The translations under genes were made by a program, and so were the position numbers. Positions 16,773-26,601 of a stretch of DNA of 64,000 nucleotides are shown piece after piece. The notes beneath the pieces are model-generated. The model had not been told where the DNA came from, did no database searches, and worked only from the letters and a program-made list of their open reading frames with translations. Source of the DNA: Lachnospiraceae bacterium (GTDB lineage: Bacteria > Bacillota > Clostridia > Lachnospirales > Lachnospiraceae); assembly GCA_017622795.1 (NCBI GenBank), contig JAGAQI010000079.1, positions 1 through 64,000 of the forward strand. The letters are read 5' to 3'. Positions within the stretch are counted from its first letter, which is position 1; each line of letters starts with the position of its first letter.

Positions 16773-17714
16773 TTACTTCATTAAGTAATATATATACGGG
16801 AAATATCGTACCAACGCAACTTTTATTCCTAAGTTTCCCAGTTTTTCTTTATAAAACTGTTTAGACAACCCTCTCAATTCTTTCCGCTCCGCTTCATACC
16901 CATGCTTATATGCATCTGCTTCCAAACCCGCCAGACGGTTAGCAATATTTTTCCAATATTCTTTTTGAAAAGTTTCATCACCACACATTTTTAAAGCATG
17001 ATAAGAGTGGATTAACGCTTCACCATGTTCCAACACAATTCTTGGATTTCCGGAGTTCATAATGCTGCCCTGACGCTGGCGATAAAAATACAAGCGCTCC
17101 GGAATCCACACTGCTTTTTCTATGTTCTTCACTACATCAGATGCAAACCGGATATCTTCCATCCGTTTTCCTTCTACAAACCGTACACCCTCCAAACATT
17201 CTTTTTTGTACAATTTGTTCCACGCCCAGGTTGTAGGTCCGGTAAATGCCTCCAGAAACTTTTTGCAATACTCCTGCCGGTTAGCTGTTTCAAAAGTTTC
17301 TTCCGTTATACTATAACTTTGGACAGTCGGCAACTCTTCCTTTTCAAAAAAAGCAAATTCCCTACAGATTGCAACATCAGTCTGCTCTTTATGTATTGCT
17401 GCATATAACAGTTCATACATTTGAGGATGAATAAAATCATCACTATCCACAAAACCAATATACTCTCCGTGTGCATATTCCATACCCACGTTCCTTGCAT
17501 TTGAAAGACCGCCGTTATTTTGATGAAGAACTGTAATTCTGGGATCTTTGTCTTTATATTCATCACAAATAGCTCCGCTGTTATCCGTGGAACCATCATC
17601 AACTAAAACAATCTCAAGATTCTTATATGTCTGCTGTAATACGCTTTCAATGCATTCAACTAAATAATTTTCTACATTATATACCGGAATTATAACTGAT
17701 ATAAGATTATTCAT
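16773..17714 (-). CDS. GT2-family glycosyltransferase, last gene of the EPS operon
   Basis: This 313-residue protein is a GT-A fold glycosyltransferase (GT2): start ISVIIPVYNVENYL, nucleotide-binding VDDGSTDNSG and the metal-binding motif DSDDF. The ATG at 17714 is preferred because GAGGAG lies 6 bp upstream; an ATG at 17741 would overlap the B2 stop (ATGA) with a weaker ribosome site. It should add one sugar to the lipid-linked EPS repeat unit on the cytoplasmic face; the sugar is unknown. Confidence 0.88.
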   Translation of the reverse strand: MNNLISVIIPVYNVENYLVECIESVLQQTYKNLEIVLVDDGSTDNSGAICDEYKDKDPRITVLHQNNGGLSNARNVGMEYAHGEYIGFVDSDDFIHPQMYELLYAAIHKEQTDVAICREFAFFEKEELPTVQSYSITEETFETANRQEYCKKFLEAFTGPTTWAWNKLYKKECLEGVRFVEGKRMEDIRFASDVVKNIEKAVWIPERLYFYRQRQGSIMNSGNPRIVLEHGEALIHSYHALKMCGDETFQKEYWKNIANRLAGLEADAYKHGYEAERKELRGLSKQFYKEKLGNLGIKVALVRYFPYIYYLMK

Positions 17715-17737
17715 TACATTCTCCTCATTTGCATTGC

Positions 17738-18172
17738 TCATGCCTTGAATCTATCCACAATAGCATATTCTGCACCATTACCACCGGTCACATACATTTT
17801 CCCACATCTCAACCAGGCATGGGCAATCATTTTTCCATTTTCGTCAAGCCCACATCCTAAATACATGGTGGAGGCAATTCCTTTCCTCTTAAGCAGCCGT
17901 TGTGCAGTCAGTGCCCTCACCAAACATTTGCTCTCCCATTTTGTTTTATTACAAACCTGATTTACTGCATATGATACTTTTTTTGCATAACGGTATTCTT
18001 CCATAGTTGCATCTTCTGAAGATTCTTCTCCGCGTATGCCCCAGTTATCTTTCATCTTATCGCTTTTACGATATAAAATCTGAATACGAAAAGAAGCTGA
18101 ATATACCCAGGCCTGAAGTGTTTCCGGTTTATGTTCATTATATCGTATAAATCTATAGACTCTGCCCAACAT
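17738..18172 (-). CDS. Transglutaminase-like leader peptidase, lasso B2
   Basis: This 144-residue protein matches the lasso B2 family (transglutaminase-like core). The nucleophile is C83 in ESKCLVRALTAQ and the catalytic His is H118 in AHAWLRCG. The usual third Asp a dozen residues after the His is replaced by Gly (VTGGNG), as in some other Firmicutes members; D140 may stand in. B2 cuts the leader off the precursor with help from B1. It lies inside the EPS operon, overlapping the VanZ gene start-to-stop and followed by a glycosyltransferase, more than 16 kb from both precursor genes. It is the only B2 in the window. Confidence 0.85.
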   Translation of the reverse strand: MLGRVYRFIRYNEHKPETLQAWVYSASFRIQILYRKSDKMKDNWGIRGEESSEDATMEEYRYAKKVSYAVNQVCNKTKWESKCLVRALTAQRLLKRKGIASTMYLGCGLDENGKMIAHAWLRCGKMYVTGGNGAEYAIVDRFKA

Positions 18173-18743
18173 TTATTTTCTCTTCCTTCTTTCGCAGTTT
18201 TTCTAATGCAATCGCAAGAACCGCGCCCACTATTCCGCCAAATACATTGGTTTCCAAATCAACAAGCTCTGTATAACCACGTGCCGTAATATATTGGGAA
18301 ATTTCGATGGACGCACTCATCCAAAAACTCAAACATCCGGTAATTAATATCCTTCTCCAGCCTTTTTCCCATTTTTGCAGCCATGTAGTAACAATGCCAA
18401 AAGGAACAAAAAACATAACATTTAAAAAATTGGCCGTATTATCATCCATATTTTTTCCGAACCACCAGATTTCAGTCCGTATCGTCCGTAATGACATTTG
18501 TTCACGTCCGGTTACCGCAATTTCCCACATTAGCAGCATTACCATTACAAGAAGCATAATCAAAACTTCTTTCCGGAGGTTTCGCGCTTTATTGCAAATT
18601 CTCGCATATAACAATCCCAGCAGTTGCACTGTAATTACTGCCATAATACAAGCAAGAAGCAAATCAAAAAAATCAATGTTGCTCATTTCCTTTTGGCTCA
18701 TTTTCAACATACTGTACCAAAAACGATTCCAAAAATCACCCAT
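18153..18743 (-). CDS. VanZ-like membrane protein
   Basis: This 196-residue protein has four or five membrane helices and VanZ-family features (NFLNVMFFVPFG, then SIEISQYITARGYTELVDLETNVFGG). VanZ proteins are integral membrane proteins of poorly known role, linked to teicoplanin resistance and common in capsule and EPS loci. It overlaps the B2 gene by 20 bp, so the two are translationally coupled. GAGGAAA precedes the ATG. Confidence 0.8.
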   Translation of the reverse strand: MGDFWNRFWYSMLKMSQKEMSNIDFFDLLLACIMAVITVQLLGLLYARICNKARNLRKEVLIMLLVMVMLLMWEIAVTGREQMSLRTIRTEIWWFGKNMDDNTANFLNVMFFVPFGIVTTWLQKWEKGWRRILITGCLSFWMSASIEISQYITARGYTELVDLETNVFGGIVGAVLAIALEKLRKKEEKINVGQSL

Positions 18744-18766
18744 AGCTTTTCCTCGGTTTCTGCATT

Positions 18767-19828
18767 TTAATAGGCTCGAATTAATTCAGCAAATTTTTTA
18801 AACTCTTTTGCTATCCCTTCCAACATAAAGTTGCCCTTAATCGAGCTTAGTTCACAAACGTCCTGTTCCATTGCTGTATCAACACCTTTATATCGAACAT
18901 ATGGCAAATCCTTTATCCACTGATAAATCCCCTGCACTTTCCCATTATAATTGTCAAAAACAATGCACGGTGTTTCCGCCAGTGCAGAGAACACCATCCC
19001 ATGTAAGCGATCTGTTACAACCAAATTCGCCGATGACATTTCCCGCAGCACTTCATTTACTTCACTTTCACGGTTTTCCGTAGATATCAAATAATCTTTC
19101 TGCGTATCAACAAACTTTACAGTTTTATAATTCTTTTTTATACATTTTATAACCTGTTTCTTGGATTTTTTATCCAAAATACCTTCTAAATCTGAGCGGA
19201 GACACAAAACAGCCTTTGTTTTTTCTTTTTCAGCCGTCCGATATGGTTTTTCAAATAGAACCATGTCCGGAACCAAAACAGAGGGATTTCTGAAGTTTTT
19301 ATCTGCAAAACTTTTCGAATTTTCTTCTCTCACCCCAAGTAACAGTCTTTTATGATTTGCAAATAATTCTATATCCTTTTTCAGTTCTTCTTTCCCTGAT
19401 TCATCTCCGGTATACCATATGGTCTGCGGCATAATGATGATTTTATTTTCCGGGAATCTTTGTACGAAATCTCTTCTGATTTTTTGAGAAGCAGGGTACT
19501 GGTTTCCAAAATTACCTCCTCCTGTACCAAAAATCATATCCTCTTCGCCAATCATTCTTTCCATCTGCTCACAGCACAAAAAATAATTTCGTGCAGAAAG
19601 TTCTATCACATCATAATCATTGAAATGCTCGTCTAAAAAATGTCGAATTGCCAAGGCTATTTTATGGTCTCCCAAATTGCCAAAATCTTCTGTCCCCAAG
19701 AGCCATATTACCGGTTTATCCGATTTTCTTTCTATTTTTGCATATGTCATGGAATCCGGCTTAGAAATTCCCTTTTTTATTGCAATATTCTTTTTTAATC
19801 TTTTATAATACCGCTTCAAAAGTTCCAT
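18767..19828 (-). CDS. Polysaccharide pyruvyltransferase family protein
   Basis: This 353-residue protein belongs to the polysaccharide pyruvyltransferase/CsaB-like family: early GTEDFGNLGDHKI, glycine-rich FGTGGGNFGNQY and late VVTDRLHGMVFSAL. Members move pyruvate from phosphoenolpyruvate to a sugar as a ketal, giving the EPS negative charge. The second of two adjacent ATGs is taken as start because it leaves a proper gap to GGAGG. It is in the EPS operon between Wzx and VanZ. Confidence 0.87.
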   Translation of the reverse strand: MELLKRYYKRLKKNIAIKKGISKPDSMTYAKIERKSDKPVIWLLGTEDFGNLGDHKIALAIRHFLDEHFNDYDVIELSARNYFLCCEQMERMIGEEDMIFGTGGGNFGNQYPASQKIRRDFVQRFPENKIIIMPQTIWYTGDESGKEELKKDIELFANHKRLLLGVREENSKSFADKNFRNPSVLVPDMVLFEKPYRTAEKEKTKAVLCLRSDLEGILDKKSKKQVIKCIKKNYKTVKFVDTQKDYLISTENRESEVNEVLREMSSANLVVTDRLHGMVFSALAETPCIVFDNYNGKVQGIYQWIKDLPYVRYKGVDTAMEQDVCELSSIKGNFMLEGIAKEFKKFAELIRAY

Positions 19829-19840
19829 CATTCCTCCGAA

Positions 19841-21367
19841 CTAGCTCCTCTTAATAATTGAAACTGCCTTTTTCCAAATAATTTGAAAGCCTTCTGTTCT
19901 GCTATAAGCCAACATAAATATTACCGAGCACATTCCACCTATAATCATCCCTTTTATAATTAATGTTCCCCAGCCTGATACTGTAAAAAAATCACTTATA
20001 CATGATAAAGCAAAAATTGTTATGGCAACCAGAATCAAATTTATCATTATTGTTCCATAATACCGCAATGCGCCGCTCCCGAAATATTCCTTAAACAGCA
20101 GCTTCGGTTCGTACCAAAAATAGGTAGACAATCTTGCAATTGCAGAGGCTAAAATTATACCGGTAATTCCAAAGAAATATCCCAGCACGATTGATAATAC
20201 AATGTTCAGAACTGCACCTGTCAGCATTACATATTTTGTTTTTATATATAGTCCGGCCGCATCCCTAAAAACCCATAAAGGCTGCAACACACATGCCAGA
20301 TAAGTATTTAATGTAATCGCAAAAATAGTTACCCGGGAAAGAATAAAACTTTCCCCCAGCCACACATTGACCAAATCATTTGCCATCAGACAAAATACAC
20401 TGGTAATAATTCCGCAGAAAATAAAACTTGCTGATTGCATTGCAATAAATATCTCTAATCTTTTTTCTTTTGTTTCTTTTACAATTACATTACCGATGCT
20501 TGCCGTAAGTGCAGAGAAAACAATCTGTTCCAGTAAAAGAAGTTTATTGCTTACCATCAGATAATTCGAATAAACACCTACCATTGCAGTTCCTATAATA
20601 ATAGAAATCAGCATATTATCCGTGGCCGTAAACAATGTGGTACTCATTTTATAAACAAACACAGATTTCATGTTGGAAATAATTCCATCCGTAACCTCTT
20701 TGTCCACCTTTTGCACCAGTTCTTTTTTATGTAAAAACGGATATTCCTTTTCTGTTTTTCTTGACGCAATATAATTGGTAAGAAACTGTGCCAATACACC
20801 GATAGACAAATACAATATATAATTCTTTGTAAGCCAAAGCAAAACAATCTGTAAAAGAACCTTTGCAGTAGAAATAACAATATTAATACTTACCACCTTA
20901 TAATTTTTCTGATCAGCAGTAAGCAACGTTGTTTTATAAACAAAAAGATAGGATATTACTACATTTGCCAGTGCAAATAAATAGTAAACTTCCATCAACG
21001 GAATGTCTTGTTCTGTATTTACAATAAACTTCAAAAAAGGAATGCAAAGCAGTCCCAATGTCAATACAGCCAGTGCAATCACATTATAAATTTTTTTATA
21101 AAAGGTAACCAGGGACACTAAACGGCCTTCGTCACGGTCAGCTAACGGCTTATAAAAACTATATGCCATTGCTGTATTAAACCCTAAATCAGCCATGGAA
21201 AGCAAAGTCAAAACATCAGAAAAAATACCGTTTAACCCTAGGTATTCTTTTCCAAGCACCTGAATAAATACCGTACGGGATACAAAGCTTAAAATCAAAG
21301 TTATCGCCTGATACAAAAATCCTGTCACCATATTTTGAGCCGATCTCTTTACTCTGCCTTCACTCAT
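19841..21367 (-). CDS. wzx: Wzx-type polysaccharide flippase
   Basis: This 508-residue protein has about 12-14 membrane helices and a Wzx/MOP start (VKRSAQNMVTGFLYQAITLI, then FIQVLGKEYLGLNGIF). It should flip the undecaprenyl-linked EPS repeat unit across the membrane before polymerisation by the Wzy protein at 27631-28986. It lies between the nucleotidyltransferase and pyruvyltransferase genes in the same operon. Confidence 0.9.
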   Translation of the reverse strand: MSEGRVKRSAQNMVTGFLYQAITLILSFVSRTVFIQVLGKEYLGLNGIFSDVLTLLSMADLGFNTAMAYSFYKPLADRDEGRLVSLVTFYKKIYNVIALAVLTLGLLCIPFLKFIVNTEQDIPLMEVYYLFALANVVISYLFVYKTTLLTADQKNYKVVSINIVISTAKVLLQIVLLWLTKNYILYLSIGVLAQFLTNYIASRKTEKEYPFLHKKELVQKVDKEVTDGIISNMKSVFVYKMSTTLFTATDNMLISIIIGTAMVGVYSNYLMVSNKLLLLEQIVFSALTASIGNVIVKETKEKRLEIFIAMQSASFIFCGIITSVFCLMANDLVNVWLGESFILSRVTIFAITLNTYLACVLQPLWVFRDAAGLYIKTKYVMLTGAVLNIVLSIVLGYFFGITGIILASAIARLSTYFWYEPKLLFKEYFGSGALRYYGTIMINLILVAITIFALSCISDFFTVSGWGTLIIKGMIIGGMCSVIFMLAYSRTEGFQIIWKKAVSIIKRS

Positions 21368-21390
21368 TACCTTAAAACCTGCCTTGTTGT

Positions 21391-22557
21391 CTATTTTCTA
21401 AAATTTAATTGCAAAGAACGGTAAATATTCTGCATCCTTTCTGCCTGCTCCTGCTCCAAAGAAAATACCTGCCGCTTCTTTTCCCGTTTTCCCTTATTAA
21501 ACATTCCGTTTACACCGCGGATTACCCAGGCTACCGGTAACAGCCAGCTGTTCTTTTCCAGCCACGGATAATGCTCTTTCATATAATCAATTCCCGGGAA
21601 ATAATACCAGGTTTTCAACGTGCTTCCACGTTCTGCCTGGTCCTTTACAAACTGGCCCCAAACTCCGTTTTCACCTTTTCCGTAAATGCCGCAATCCACC
21701 ATGTAGTTAAATAACTGGTTATAAAACTCTGTAGATTCCTCATTTCCAAGCCAAATCTGAGCCAGTTTACTCATGTGCGCTTCAAAGCTTGTCAGACCAA
21801 GCTTTTTCAGTTCCTCCTCAATATACGCTCTGTCCAGTAAACTTCCCTGTGATTTTAAATACACATAAATATCTGCCACATTACGGATGCCGCAGCCGTT
21901 TTCATAAAAATGCTTTGCCATGTGGGCAATCATATACACGTAAAAGTCTTCTTTTGAAAAATCATAGGTATACTGTGTACCAGGCACCGGAACTGCGCGG
22001 AAATTATCCTTGTAATATAAATATTGACCCTTGTCTACATTTTTATCATAGAGACTCCAGTGGGCTTCCAGTATCAGATACGGCTTTTTGGAAAATACCG
22101 CATGATGCTTTACTTCCTGAATTTTTGTATAGCCTTCTCCGTTTAAAATCCCCTCTGCTTTTTCAAAGGAGTCCTCATACAACATAAAGTCAACATCACT
22201 CATTTCACGCATTTCCGGCGACGGATACAGCTGTTTCAAAATGGTGCCCTTCAATACCTGATTCCGAATGCCTGCCTGTTCAAACTTCTGCTGCAAATGT
22301 TTTGCCTCACATACCTGCATCAATGTCTGCATCATACTCTGTTTTACCAGACTACGGTATTTTATTACAGTTTCCTCCGGTAGCTCCAGTTTCAATAATG
22401 CACCCAGAAGCAGATATGTCATATGCCCACGCTTTGCTATATCTTCCAGAATTTCCAGAGAAATCCCTTCCGGTATTGGCGCAGGAGTTCTTTTCTCAAA
22501 TTGAGAAAGAACCAATTCACCCAAATATTCCATGATTATTGTTTTTTTGCTCTGCAT
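21391..22557 (-). CDS. Nucleotidyltransferase family protein (NTP_transf_5 type)
   Basis: This 388-residue protein fits the nucleotidyltransferase-like family PF14907: a VLKGTILKQLYPSPEMR stretch followed by SDVDFMLYE, where the Asp-x-Asp pair should bind metal. Such proteins occur repeatedly in Firmicutes lasso clusters of the paeninodin/pseudomycoidin type, where one was reported to modify the phosphorylated peptide with hexose. It lies in the EPS operon beside Wzx, so an EPS role is the alternative. Substrate unknown. Confidence 0.72.
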   Translation of the reverse strand: MQSKKTIIMEYLGELVLSQFEKRTPAPIPEGISLEILEDIAKRGHMTYLLLGALLKLELPEETVIKYRSLVKQSMMQTLMQVCEAKHLQQKFEQAGIRNQVLKGTILKQLYPSPEMREMSDVDFMLYEDSFEKAEGILNGEGYTKIQEVKHHAVFSKKPYLILEAHWSLYDKNVDKGQYLYYKDNFRAVPVPGTQYTYDFSKEDFYVYMIAHMAKHFYENGCGIRNVADIYVYLKSQGSLLDRAYIEEELKKLGLTSFEAHMSKLAQIWLGNEESTEFYNQLFNYMVDCGIYGKGENGVWGQFVKDQAERGSTLKTWYYFPGIDYMKEHYPWLEKNSWLLPVAWVIRGVNGMFNKGKREKKRQVFSLEQEQAERMQNIYRSLQLNFRK

Positions 22558-22590
22558 GATTAATACTTCTCCCTTTTACATCCGTAACCT

Positions 22591-24771
22591 CTACTGCTCT
22601 GCTTCTTGCTGTTCCAACAATTCCTGCTGTTTCAAAAGTTCTAATTGCTCTAATTCTTCCCTGCCGGCCAAAATAGCCTCCATGTTTCCGCCTGCTGTCA
22701 CAATCTCTTCCGTATACTTTAAAATATATTCTCCTCGTAATTCAAAGAAGGTGCGTATTTTTTCTATTTCTTCTTTGTAATACTCCTCTGTCAGATTCCC
22801 GAAAAATCTTCTATAACTGCTTAATGAGGCTTTTTTTAGTAATTTCTCCGTTTGTTTCAATGCTACATCTACTCTCTCCGTGATAAATACTTCATTTACG
22901 AAATGACTCATGGTATCACTCAACTGTTTGCAAAATTCTTCATTCATCAACAAGGATTGTAAAAAAGCATCTCCAAGCACAGAAGGCATCAAAAAACTGT
23001 CAATACTGTAGGTAGTCTTTTTCCCATAAGAACCATTATACATAGAGTTGTCCAACCTTGACAACGTAACACGCCATTTTGTATCACAATATGGAGCCTC
23101 GCTCTTCTCCCAGCTTCGCCACCATTTGCCAGATACACCAAACTCCGCATTTGCCAGATACATATTAATGCAAACATAATCAATATAGCTTTGAATGTCT
23201 AGTTCCTGCTGTACCGCTCTATAATTTTCATCAATACTTAAATCATTATTAACGACTCTTTTGTATAAATCAGAATATACTTCCTTTTCAAACAATTCTT
23301 TTGCTATTTCATTCTCCACAATAGCAAGACGATTGTCTTCTGTCTGATAACTTTCCTTCACATACTGCTTATCAAAATTTTCCTGAAGCATATACAAGCC
23401 CCAGTATTCTCCATCCACAAAAACAATACAAGGTTTCATTTGCAACACTGCTTCTGTATAATCTTCCAAAAGAAGGTGTGCCATGTATTCCCTTTGCTTA
23501 TATTTATTATCCATCCGGTACGTTCTAACCTGCAAGCAGTTAGCGGCATTATTTAAGTAGGTCGTTAAGGTAGAACCGGGCTGCGGAAGCTCTGTAGTTC
23601 TTGTAATCTCAAAACTTTTCTGGCTGCTCTCCATGCTCAAATCCCAGGCAATTCCCAAATCTCCCGCACTTTCGTAGCTTTTATCTTTATTATTTTCAAA
23701 ATATTCTACAAAAACATCCTTTGTCCAACCATTGTAATAGTTACCGGCCTGTTCTTTACTATCCATAGCAACCGCATCTTCATAAGAACGTCCGGTTACA
23801 TAAATTCCCTCATGATAATCAAACAAATTTTCCGGATTGGTAACGATAGAAAGTACCGGTAAATTTTCATAATCCGTGTCATGAATAAATCCCACAAAGT
23901 AAGACGCTATTTTTTCTTCCTTCACATTACCGGAAGCATCCACCATAATCGCACGCACTACAGTACCCATATCAATACTGCTTGGGGTATAAAAATTTTC
24001 CTGCATACCGGTAGCATAAATATAATTTCCGCCACTGCGGTTCTGGATTCTGAATGGGGCTTCGTATTTCGTTGATTCTAAAGTTGGTTCCGTACCGTCG
24101 GTTGTATAATATACCGTATATCCTTCCGGTGCCATCAGCTCCAATAAAAAGTCATTTTCATAAAAGCCTCCCGGTACAGAAAACCGTAAACTGTTCTTTG
24201 AACGGACGGTTGCTTCCGCATTGGTTGCCCCCTTGGTTGCCGATAAATATGCCTTATCAATATTTCCGTCTGTAGTGGCACCATAGCTTTCTCCCGCTTC
24301 CAAAGAAGGAAGTAACAAATACTCTACACTGCTTCCATCTTTTTTTCGAAGTTCCAGCACTTCACCATTAGAAGCACCTAAGGGTACACCTAACTCCAGC
24401 ACGGCATAGTCTCCTGCCATAAGACGCCATTCTTCTTCCACTTCATAGACTTTATTTCCTGACACATACACCTGTAATCCATCCAGTAAATAGCTGGTTT
24501 TTCCCGTATAATACAGCTCAATCCAGCCCTCCTGATTCGCCTCATTAATCATTACACCTGCGGTACTGGAAGAGTTGTTTACAATGGTTCCGGTTCCGGA
24601 ATTTTGTATTTCATTACTGATATTTCCCAGTTCTTCCTGCTTTTTCTGTTCTTCGTCTTTTGTCATTTTCATAACAAAAACCAATCCAACCAGAGCCAGC
24701 AGACTCAGAATAATAATAATGATGTCTTTAATTGAAAATCTCTTTTCCACAGGTTGCTTTGATTTCTTCAT
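22591..24771 (-). CDS. Membrane-anchored CotH-like protein kinase
   Basis: This 726-residue protein has an N-terminal membrane anchor (about 17-34), a lamin-tail-like beta domain (about 70-150), a chitobiase-type domain with YYTTDGTEPT (about 215-245) and a CotH kinase domain (about 290-640) with KSFEI and later FVDGEYWGLYMLQENFDK. The C-terminus is a Glu/Gln-rich coiled coil. CotH proteins are atypical kinases; in Bacillus CotH phosphorylates spore coat proteins. Here it should face outside within the EPS locus, so it may modify surface proteins or polymer. Confidence 0.82.
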   Translation of the reverse strand: MKKSKQPVEKRFSIKDIIIIILSLLALVGLVFVMKMTKDEEQKKQEELGNISNEIQNSGTGTIVNNSSSTAGVMINEANQEGWIELYYTGKTSYLLDGLQVYVSGNKVYEVEEEWRLMAGDYAVLELGVPLGASNGEVLELRKKDGSSVEYLLLPSLEAGESYGATTDGNIDKAYLSATKGATNAEATVRSKNSLRFSVPGGFYENDFLLELMAPEGYTVYYTTDGTEPTLESTKYEAPFRIQNRSGGNYIYATGMQENFYTPSSIDMGTVVRAIMVDASGNVKEEKIASYFVGFIHDTDYENLPVLSIVTNPENLFDYHEGIYVTGRSYEDAVAMDSKEQAGNYYNGWTKDVFVEYFENNKDKSYESAGDLGIAWDLSMESSQKSFEITRTTELPQPGSTLTTYLNNAANCLQVRTYRMDNKYKQREYMAHLLLEDYTEAVLQMKPCIVFVDGEYWGLYMLQENFDKQYVKESYQTEDNRLAIVENEIAKELFEKEVYSDLYKRVVNNDLSIDENYRAVQQELDIQSYIDYVCINMYLANAEFGVSGKWWRSWEKSEAPYCDTKWRVTLSRLDNSMYNGSYGKKTTYSIDSFLMPSVLGDAFLQSLLMNEEFCKQLSDTMSHFVNEVFITERVDVALKQTEKLLKKASLSSYRRFFGNLTEEYYKEEIEKIRTFFELRGEYILKYTEEIVTAGGNMEAILAGREELEQLELLKQQELLEQQEAEQ

Positions 24772-24796
24772 TCCAGGCCTCTTTTCTAATACTTAA

Positions 24797-25624
24797 TTAC
24801 AGTTCCGGCAGCTCCGTGTTGTTTTGCTGCGCCAGATAATACGGATAAAATGGAATATCCTTTTTTAATTGCTCATAGCGGCGTTTTCTGATTACCACCT
24901 GCAATTTATCAAACAAGAACGGACATTTTTGTAATGTCTTCTTTATCTTATTTTTCAGTGATTTGGACTCATCCGTCTTAATACGCCATTCTCCGGCACA
25001 TAAATGAACCGCATAGTGCTTACCGGTTAAGGTACCGATTTCGAAATACTCCTTCGGAAAAATCACAAAATCCTTCATATCCTGGAATTTGTTATTTAAC
25101 TTAAATTCCGGATAATTCTTTAAAATATGATAGGTGTAATAATAATTGCTGGTTGCATATCCGTCTACCACCAGTTTTCCGTCTTTCCAGTTGAATACCT
25201 TGCCATCTTCATTTTTTCCGAATACGGTCGCATCGTACATATCCAGCAATGCTTTAATCAATGGGTTGCCTTTCTCTGCACCGATGATGGCAGAACCAAC
25301 GGAACAGTCAAAAATAAAGTTTAAAAATGCCGGATGCTTTAATAACGGATCAAAGGACTTATTTACCTTAACATCTGTATCCATATAAATTCCGCCATAT
25401 TCATATACTGCCTTTAAACGATAGTAGTCTCCGATAAATCCAAGTTGTTTTTCGGCATAGGTTTTTCTTACAAAATCATTTTCATCAAAGCTACAGTTAG
25501 ATTCATCCCAACGCATTACCTGATATCCTTCTAACTTATTCCAGGAATCTACACATGCCTGTAAATCTGCCGGAAGAGGCTTTCCTCCGAACCAGCAATA
25601 ATGAATTATCTTTGGAATACTCAT
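24797..25624 (-). CDS. GT32-like glycosyltransferase (DXD sugar-binding)
   Basis: The ATG at 25624 follows GGAGGAG and gives a 275-residue protein beginning MSIPKIIHYCWFGGKPLP, the characteristic start of OCH1/GT32-like bacterial glycosyltransferases. The metal site is YGGIYMDTDV near residue 100. A longer reading to 25669 overlaps the upstream gene and is rejected. It should add a sugar, often galactose, mannose or glucose, to the EPS unit. Confidence 0.88.
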   Translation of the reverse strand: MSIPKIIHYCWFGGKPLPADLQACVDSWNKLEGYQVMRWDESNCSFDENDFVRKTYAEKQLGFIGDYYRLKAVYEYGGIYMDTDVKVNKSFDPLLKHPAFLNFIFDCSVGSAIIGAEKGNPLIKALLDMYDATVFGKNEDGKVFNWKDGKLVVDGYATSNYYYTYHILKNYPEFKLNNKFQDMKDFVIFPKEYFEIGTLTGKHYAVHLCAGEWRIKTDESKSLKNKIKKTLQKCPFLFDKLQVVIRKRRYEQLKKDIPFYPYYLAQQNNTELPEL

Positions 25625-25637
25625 ACTTAACTCCTCC

Positions 25638-26579
25638 TTAATACTTTCCTTCTCGGATGACAACATCATAAAAAGTTCCTGTTTTTTTCATTTCTTCCGC
25701 ATCAAACCGGGTGCTTAATTTATGGATTCCGGTCTGCTGACATAAAATTTCATACTTTTTCTGATTATATTCATCAAAAATATAGGTTGCCAATACATGG
25801 GCATCTACCTGACTGACAATCGGCATATTCTTATACTCTTCTTTATAGAAATCTAGCGCCATAGTCAAAAATAAATGCAAAAGGAAGTACGCTACATTTC
25901 TATTATAGTGCTTCCAATACTCATACAAAAGTTCCCGCGTAAGACATAATACGTTATTATTCGTTGTACTGTTAATAAACCAGCTATTTACTTCCATAAT
26001 TTCAGGATTATAGCCAAAATAATAGAAACTGTACATAAACAACGGCTCGTCATCCATTTGCTTAAAAATCTCACCATTTGTACACAATACCGTTGCATCC
26101 ATCCAGTAACCGCCATATTTAATCAACAGCTCAAGTCGTAGTAAATCAGAGAAATGCGCAGCGCCCATTTTCCCTTCTTTCCATTTTTTTACTATATACT
26201 CCGGCATATCTACATAGTCAAATATATTGCTCTCATCCAAAAAAATAATTTCCTTTTCCGGTGCATATTTCTTTACCGATTCGTAGCACCGTTTTACTAT
26301 CAGCGGAGCATTATCGTATCCCTGTAACCAACATATCCATATTACATTTGAATTATATGCTTTCTCCAGTTTTTCCCACTCCCGGGTACCTGTACATTTT
26401 TCGAAAAATTGCTTTTTCAGCTTTTTATAATACAGCATGCGATGCTTTTGCGCCACCATGACATTATATAAAAAAGAAAGTTTTTTATCCCGGTACTTTG
26501 TCTTCATCATAATATTATCATAGACAGAGCCTAATAACATATGATCTTGTATTTTATGCAATATTTTCTTACAATCCAT
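25638..26579 (-). CDS. Capsular-polysaccharide-type glycosyltransferase (PF05704-like)
   Basis: This 313-residue protein shows WICWLQGYDNAP, then HFSDLLRLELLIKYGGYWMD with a DAT metal/sugar-binding site, as in the Caps_synth family related to GT32. The ATG at 26579 has GGAG 10 bp upstream; an in-frame GTG at 26588 touches the ribosome site and is less likely. It lies 13 bp before the GT32 gene and should act in the same EPS pathway. Confidence 0.83.
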   Translation of the reverse strand: MDCKKILHKIQDHMLLGSVYDNIMMKTKYRDKKLSFLYNVMVAQKHRMLYYKKLKKQFFEKCTGTREWEKLEKAYNSNVIWICWLQGYDNAPLIVKRCYESVKKYAPEKEIIFLDESNIFDYVDMPEYIVKKWKEGKMGAAHFSDLLRLELLIKYGGYWMDATVLCTNGEIFKQMDDEPLFMYSFYYFGYNPEIMEVNSWFINSTTNNNVLCLTRELLYEYWKHYNRNVAYFLLHLFLTMALDFYKEEYKNMPIVSQVDAHVLATYIFDEYNQKKYEILCQQTGIHKLSTRFDAEEMKKTGTFYDVVIREGKY

Positions 26580-26601
26580 AATTTTCACACTCCGTACAAC
26601 A

